Assembly: GCA_023150495.1 (NCBI GenBank)
Contig: JAKLKT010000170.1
Span: 1-6,533, forward strand
Direction: 5' to 3'
DNA from: Planctomycetota bacterium
GTDB lineage: Bacteria > Planctomycetota > PLA2
DNA: 6,533 nt
Of this stretch, positions 4,391 through 6,533 are shown in pieces. Position 1 is the stretch's first letter. The number at the start of each line of letters is the position of its first letter. A program made the translations under genes and the position numbers. The notes under the pieces were generated by a model. That model was not told the DNA's origin. It searched no databases and saw only the letters and a list, made by a program, of their open reading frames with translations.

Positions 4391-6533
4391 CGCGCCCCCT
4401 TCGCGGGGAGGTGGGGGGGCGCGGGGGGGCGGAGGACCGCGGCGACGATCTCCTCCTCCTGCACGAGCACCGTCCTCGCCGGCGGGCCGAGCGGCACGTA
4501 GGTGTCCGCCGCGCGCACGGAGCGGAGCGTGGCGCGGCAGCCGGTCTCCGCGAGGTGCGCGAGCACCGCCTCCGCGATGCCGCCGCCGGTCGTCCGGCAC
4601 TCGTCGACGACGGTGACCGTCTCCGCGCGCGCCGCCTCCGCGCGGATGCGGTCGAACGGCAGCGGGTTCAGCCAGCGCAGGTCGAGGACGCGGCAATCGA
4701 TCCTGTGCTCGCGCTCGAGCGTCCGCGCCGCGCGCAGCGATAGCCGGTAGCCGTTCGCGTACGACACGATCAGGTGGTTCCCCTCCCCCGAAGCCCCCAC
4801 CTCTCCCGGCAGGAGGGCCGTTCCCGGCGGCGGGTAGTCCGTGAGCCAGAGCCCGTCGCCGTCCTCGTAGAGGTCCTTCTCGTGGTAGAGCGCGATCGGC
4901 TCGAGGAAGACCACGACGCGGCCGCACTCGCGCGCGACCGCGAGGCAGCCGCGGAGGATCCGCGCCGCGTCGTCGCCGCGCGACGGCACCGCGATCAGGA
5001 GCCCCGGGATGTCGCGGATGCCGCCGATCGAGTTGTCGTTGTGGAAGTGGCCGCCGAACCCCTTCTGGTAGGCGAGGCCCGCGAGGCGCACCACCATCGG
5101 GTTCACGAACTGCCCGTTCGAGAAGAAGGAGAGCGAGCACGCCTCGCCGCGGATCTGGTCGACCGCGTTGTGGATGTACGCGAGGTACTGGATCTCCGGG
5201 ACCGGCAGCATGCCCGCGTGCGCGAGCCCCTGCGCGACGCCGAGGATCGACGTCTCGTCGAGCTGGGTGTCGAAGCAGCGAGCGACGCCGAACCGCTTCT
5301 GGAGCCCCGCGGTCACGTAGTAGACGCCGCCCTTCCGGCCGACGTCCTCGCCGAAGACGAGCATCTCCTTCCGCCGCGCCATCTCGTCCGCGAGCGCCGC
5401 GTTCACGTGCGACGCGAGCGTGCGCTTCATCGGGTTCCTCGCGCGCTCGGGGAGGTCGTCGCCCCAGACGGCCCTGCGCTCCTCCGGCGAGGGCGCGCCC
5501 TCCGCGGACGCGCGGCAGCGGGCCTCGTCGTACGGCGCGAGCGGGCGGATGACCTCCTCGCGCGTGGAAAGGTGGGGGCGGCGGGGGGCTTCCTCCGCGG
5601 CGGCGGCGACCCGCGCTCGCGTGTCCGCGAGGATCGCGCGCAGCTCCTCCGGCGAGGCGGCGCCCGTCTCGACGAGGCGTCGCGCGTTGGCGAGGAGCGG
5701 GTCCTGCGCCTCCGCCGCCTCGATCTCCGCCTGCGTGCGATAGGCCGTCTCGATGTCGGTGCCCGCGTGGCCCCAGAGGCGGACGCAGGCGAGGCGGAGG
5801 AAGACGGGCTGGCGCGACTCGCGGCAGAGGTCGATCGCGGCCGCGGTCGCGTCGTGGATCTCGTCGATCGTGCCCTCCGCCTCGGCGTACTGGAGGTAGG
5901 GGAGCGCGCCGAAGCTCTCGCGGATCCAGCGGCGGGGCGTTTCGACCGAGATGCCGATCCCGTTGTCCTCGCAGACGAAGAGGATCGGCACCGGGGCGCC
6001 GCGCCGGTGCGCGTACCGCGCCGCGTGGATGCCGCTGAGCGCGGTCGCGTGGTTCGCCGACGCGTCGCCGAACGTGCAGCAGACGATCGCGTCGGGGGAC
6101 ACGCCCGGGTCGACGCCGAGCCGGCGCGCGCGCGCGAGCGCGAACGCCATCCCGGTCGCCTTCGGCAGGTGGGACGCGATCGTGCTCGTCTGCGGCGGCA
6201 CCCAGAGCGGGCGGCTGCCCCAGACCTTGTGCCGCCCCTCCGCGATCGGGTCCTCCCTCGACGCGCAGATCGAGAGCAGCGTGTCGAAGAGCGGCGTGGA
6301 GCCCGGGAGCCGCCGCGCGCGTGCCATCATGAGCGCGCCCGCCCGGTAGTGGAGGAAGCAGGGGTCGTCGATGCGGAGAAGCGCGCCGAGGCACGCGTTC
6401 TGCTCGTGGCCGGCGGAGGAGATCGTGTAGAAACCCTGGTTCCTGAGCTTCAGGCGGCGCGCGACGACGTCGATGGCCCGCGAGAGCGCCTGGTCCTCGA
6501 AGAGCGCGAGGGCCTGCCGCGCGAGCAGCCGCC
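4387..6533 (-). CDS. Alpha-beta fused thiamine-diphosphate-dependent 2-oxoacid dehydrogenase E1 (5' end outside window)
   Basis: The visible 714 residues (frame begins at base 6531) contain both subunits of a pyruvate/branched-chain 2-oxoacid dehydrogenase E1 in one chain. E1 decarboxylates a 2-oxo acid on thiamine diphosphate and normally passes the acyl unit to the lipoyl group of E2. The alpha half (about 1-330) has ISSAGHEQ (37-44), Tyr62-Arg63, and a variant diphosphate/magnesium motif: GDAS at 155-158, then EDNGIGIS from 188, in place of the usual GDG...NN. A charged linker leads to the beta half, which starts at about Met368. It has GEDVG (Glu395), DTQLDETS with Glu426 at the likely cofactor-activating position, VPEIQY, and the HFHND stretch (His495, His497). 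The C-terminal transketolase-type domain ends in a short Pro-rich tail. By sequence feel the set matches a fused E1 family of high-GC bacteria, often given vague names. Family E1-alpha N termini suggest that only a few codons are missing. The stop overlaps the acyltransferase start. The native 2-oxo acid cannot be told from the sequence. Confidence 0.93.
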   Translation of the reverse strand, partial: RLLARQALALFEDQALSRAIDVVARRLKLRNQGFYTISSAGHEQNACLGALLRIDDPCFLHYRAGALMMARARRLPGSTPLFDTLLSICASREDPIAEGRHKVWGSRPLWVPPQTSTIASHLPKATGMAFALARARRLGVDPGVSPDAIVCCTFGDASANHATALSGIHAARYAHRRGAPVPILFVCEDNGIGISVETPRRWIRESFGALPYLQYAEAEGTIDEIHDATAAAIDLCRESRQPVFLRLACVRLWGHAGTDIETAYRTQAEIEAAEAQDPLLANARRLVETGAASPEELRAILADTRARVAAAAEEAPRRPHLSTREEVIRPLAPYDEARCRASAEGAPSPEERRAVWGDDLPERARNPMKRTLASHVNAALADEMARRKEMLVFGEDVGRKGGVYYVTAGLQKRFGVARCFDTQLDETSILGVAQGLAHAGMLPVPEIQYLAYIHNAVDQIRGEACSLSFFSNGQFVNPMVVRLAGLAYQKGFGGHFHNDNSIGGIRDIPGLLIAVPSRGDDAARILRGCLAVARECGRVVVFLEPIALYHEKDLYEDGDGLWLTDYPPPGTALLPGEVGASGEGNHLIVSYANGYRLSLRAARTLEREHRIDCRVLDLRWLNPLPFDRIRAEAARAETVTVVDECRTTGGGIAEAVLAHLAETGCRATLRSVRAADTYVPLGPPARTVLVQEEEIVAAVLRPPAPPHLPAKGAR
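4405..4429 (+). other. G-run tract at the E1 C-terminus
   Basis: A run of four G and two runs of seven G lie opposite the Pro-rich tail codons of E1, 15 to 40 bases before the acyltransferase start. Splitting a seven-G run gives a possible quadruplex on the template strand. Seven-base homopolymers are also places where sequencing or polymerase slippage could shift the frame at the coupled junction. Confidence 0.4.

Noticed and set aside
5430..5445. A separate E1 beta gene starting at the internal Met (base 5430)
   Set aside because: The frame is continuous from the alpha half through a charged linker, with no stop and no clear ribosome binding site, so a fused protein is the simpler reading.
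3404..6394. A single long minus-strand reading frame of about 996 residues ending in the acyltransferase
   Set aside because: Only the last 328 residues look like a protein. The upstream part is Arg/Pro-rich out-of-frame sequence over the E1 gene, whose own frame carries clear motifs. The true start is the ATG at 4390.

Overview
The window is very GC-rich, almost fully coding DNA with four protein genes and no RNA gene, mobile element or CRISPR array that I can see. A secreted HEAT-repeat protein and a CPBP protease carrying a long proline-rich linker would fit Planctomycetota or a similar large-genome high-GC phylum such as Myxococcota. The fused E1 dehydrogenase resembles a form I associate with high-GC bacteria, including Actinomycetota. 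This taxonomic guess is weak, because the sequence holds no marker gene.

Layout: bases 1-2205 (+) encode a probably exported HEAT-repeat protein. Its stop lies 2 bp from the stop of the next gene, which converges on it. The other three genes are all on the minus strand, in transcription order from right to left. First is an alpha-beta fused, thiamine-diphosphate-dependent 2-oxoacid dehydrogenase E1, whose first few codons are outside the window (6533 to 4387). Second is a stand-alone FabD-like acyltransferase (4390 to 3404). Third is a CPBP (CAAX/Abi-type) membrane protease joined by a proline-rich linker to an unrecognised C-terminal domain (3422 to 2208). E1 and acyltransferase share an ATGA stop/start overlap. 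The protease start overlaps the acyltransferase stop by 19 bp. This looks like a translationally coupled operon, with its promoter off the right edge.

How they may work together: E1 would decarboxylate a 2-oxo acid and leave an activated acyl or hydroxyalkyl unit on thiamine diphosphate. The acyltransferase keeps a Ser-His pair for moving an acyl group. By my by-eye alignment it lacks the arginine that holds the malonyl carboxylate in FabD, which points to a non-carboxylated acyl substrate. The E1/acyltransferase pair could therefore feed an unusual acyl starter to a carrier protein. This is the most interesting idea in the window, and it is inference. No carrier protein, ketosynthase or E2 lipoyl acyltransferase is visible here. 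The protease may simply share the transcript.

No intergenic stretch reaches even 100 bases, so there is little room for promoters or terminators. The non-coding signals I can support are short inverted repeats and G-rich tracts, mostly inside coding DNA.
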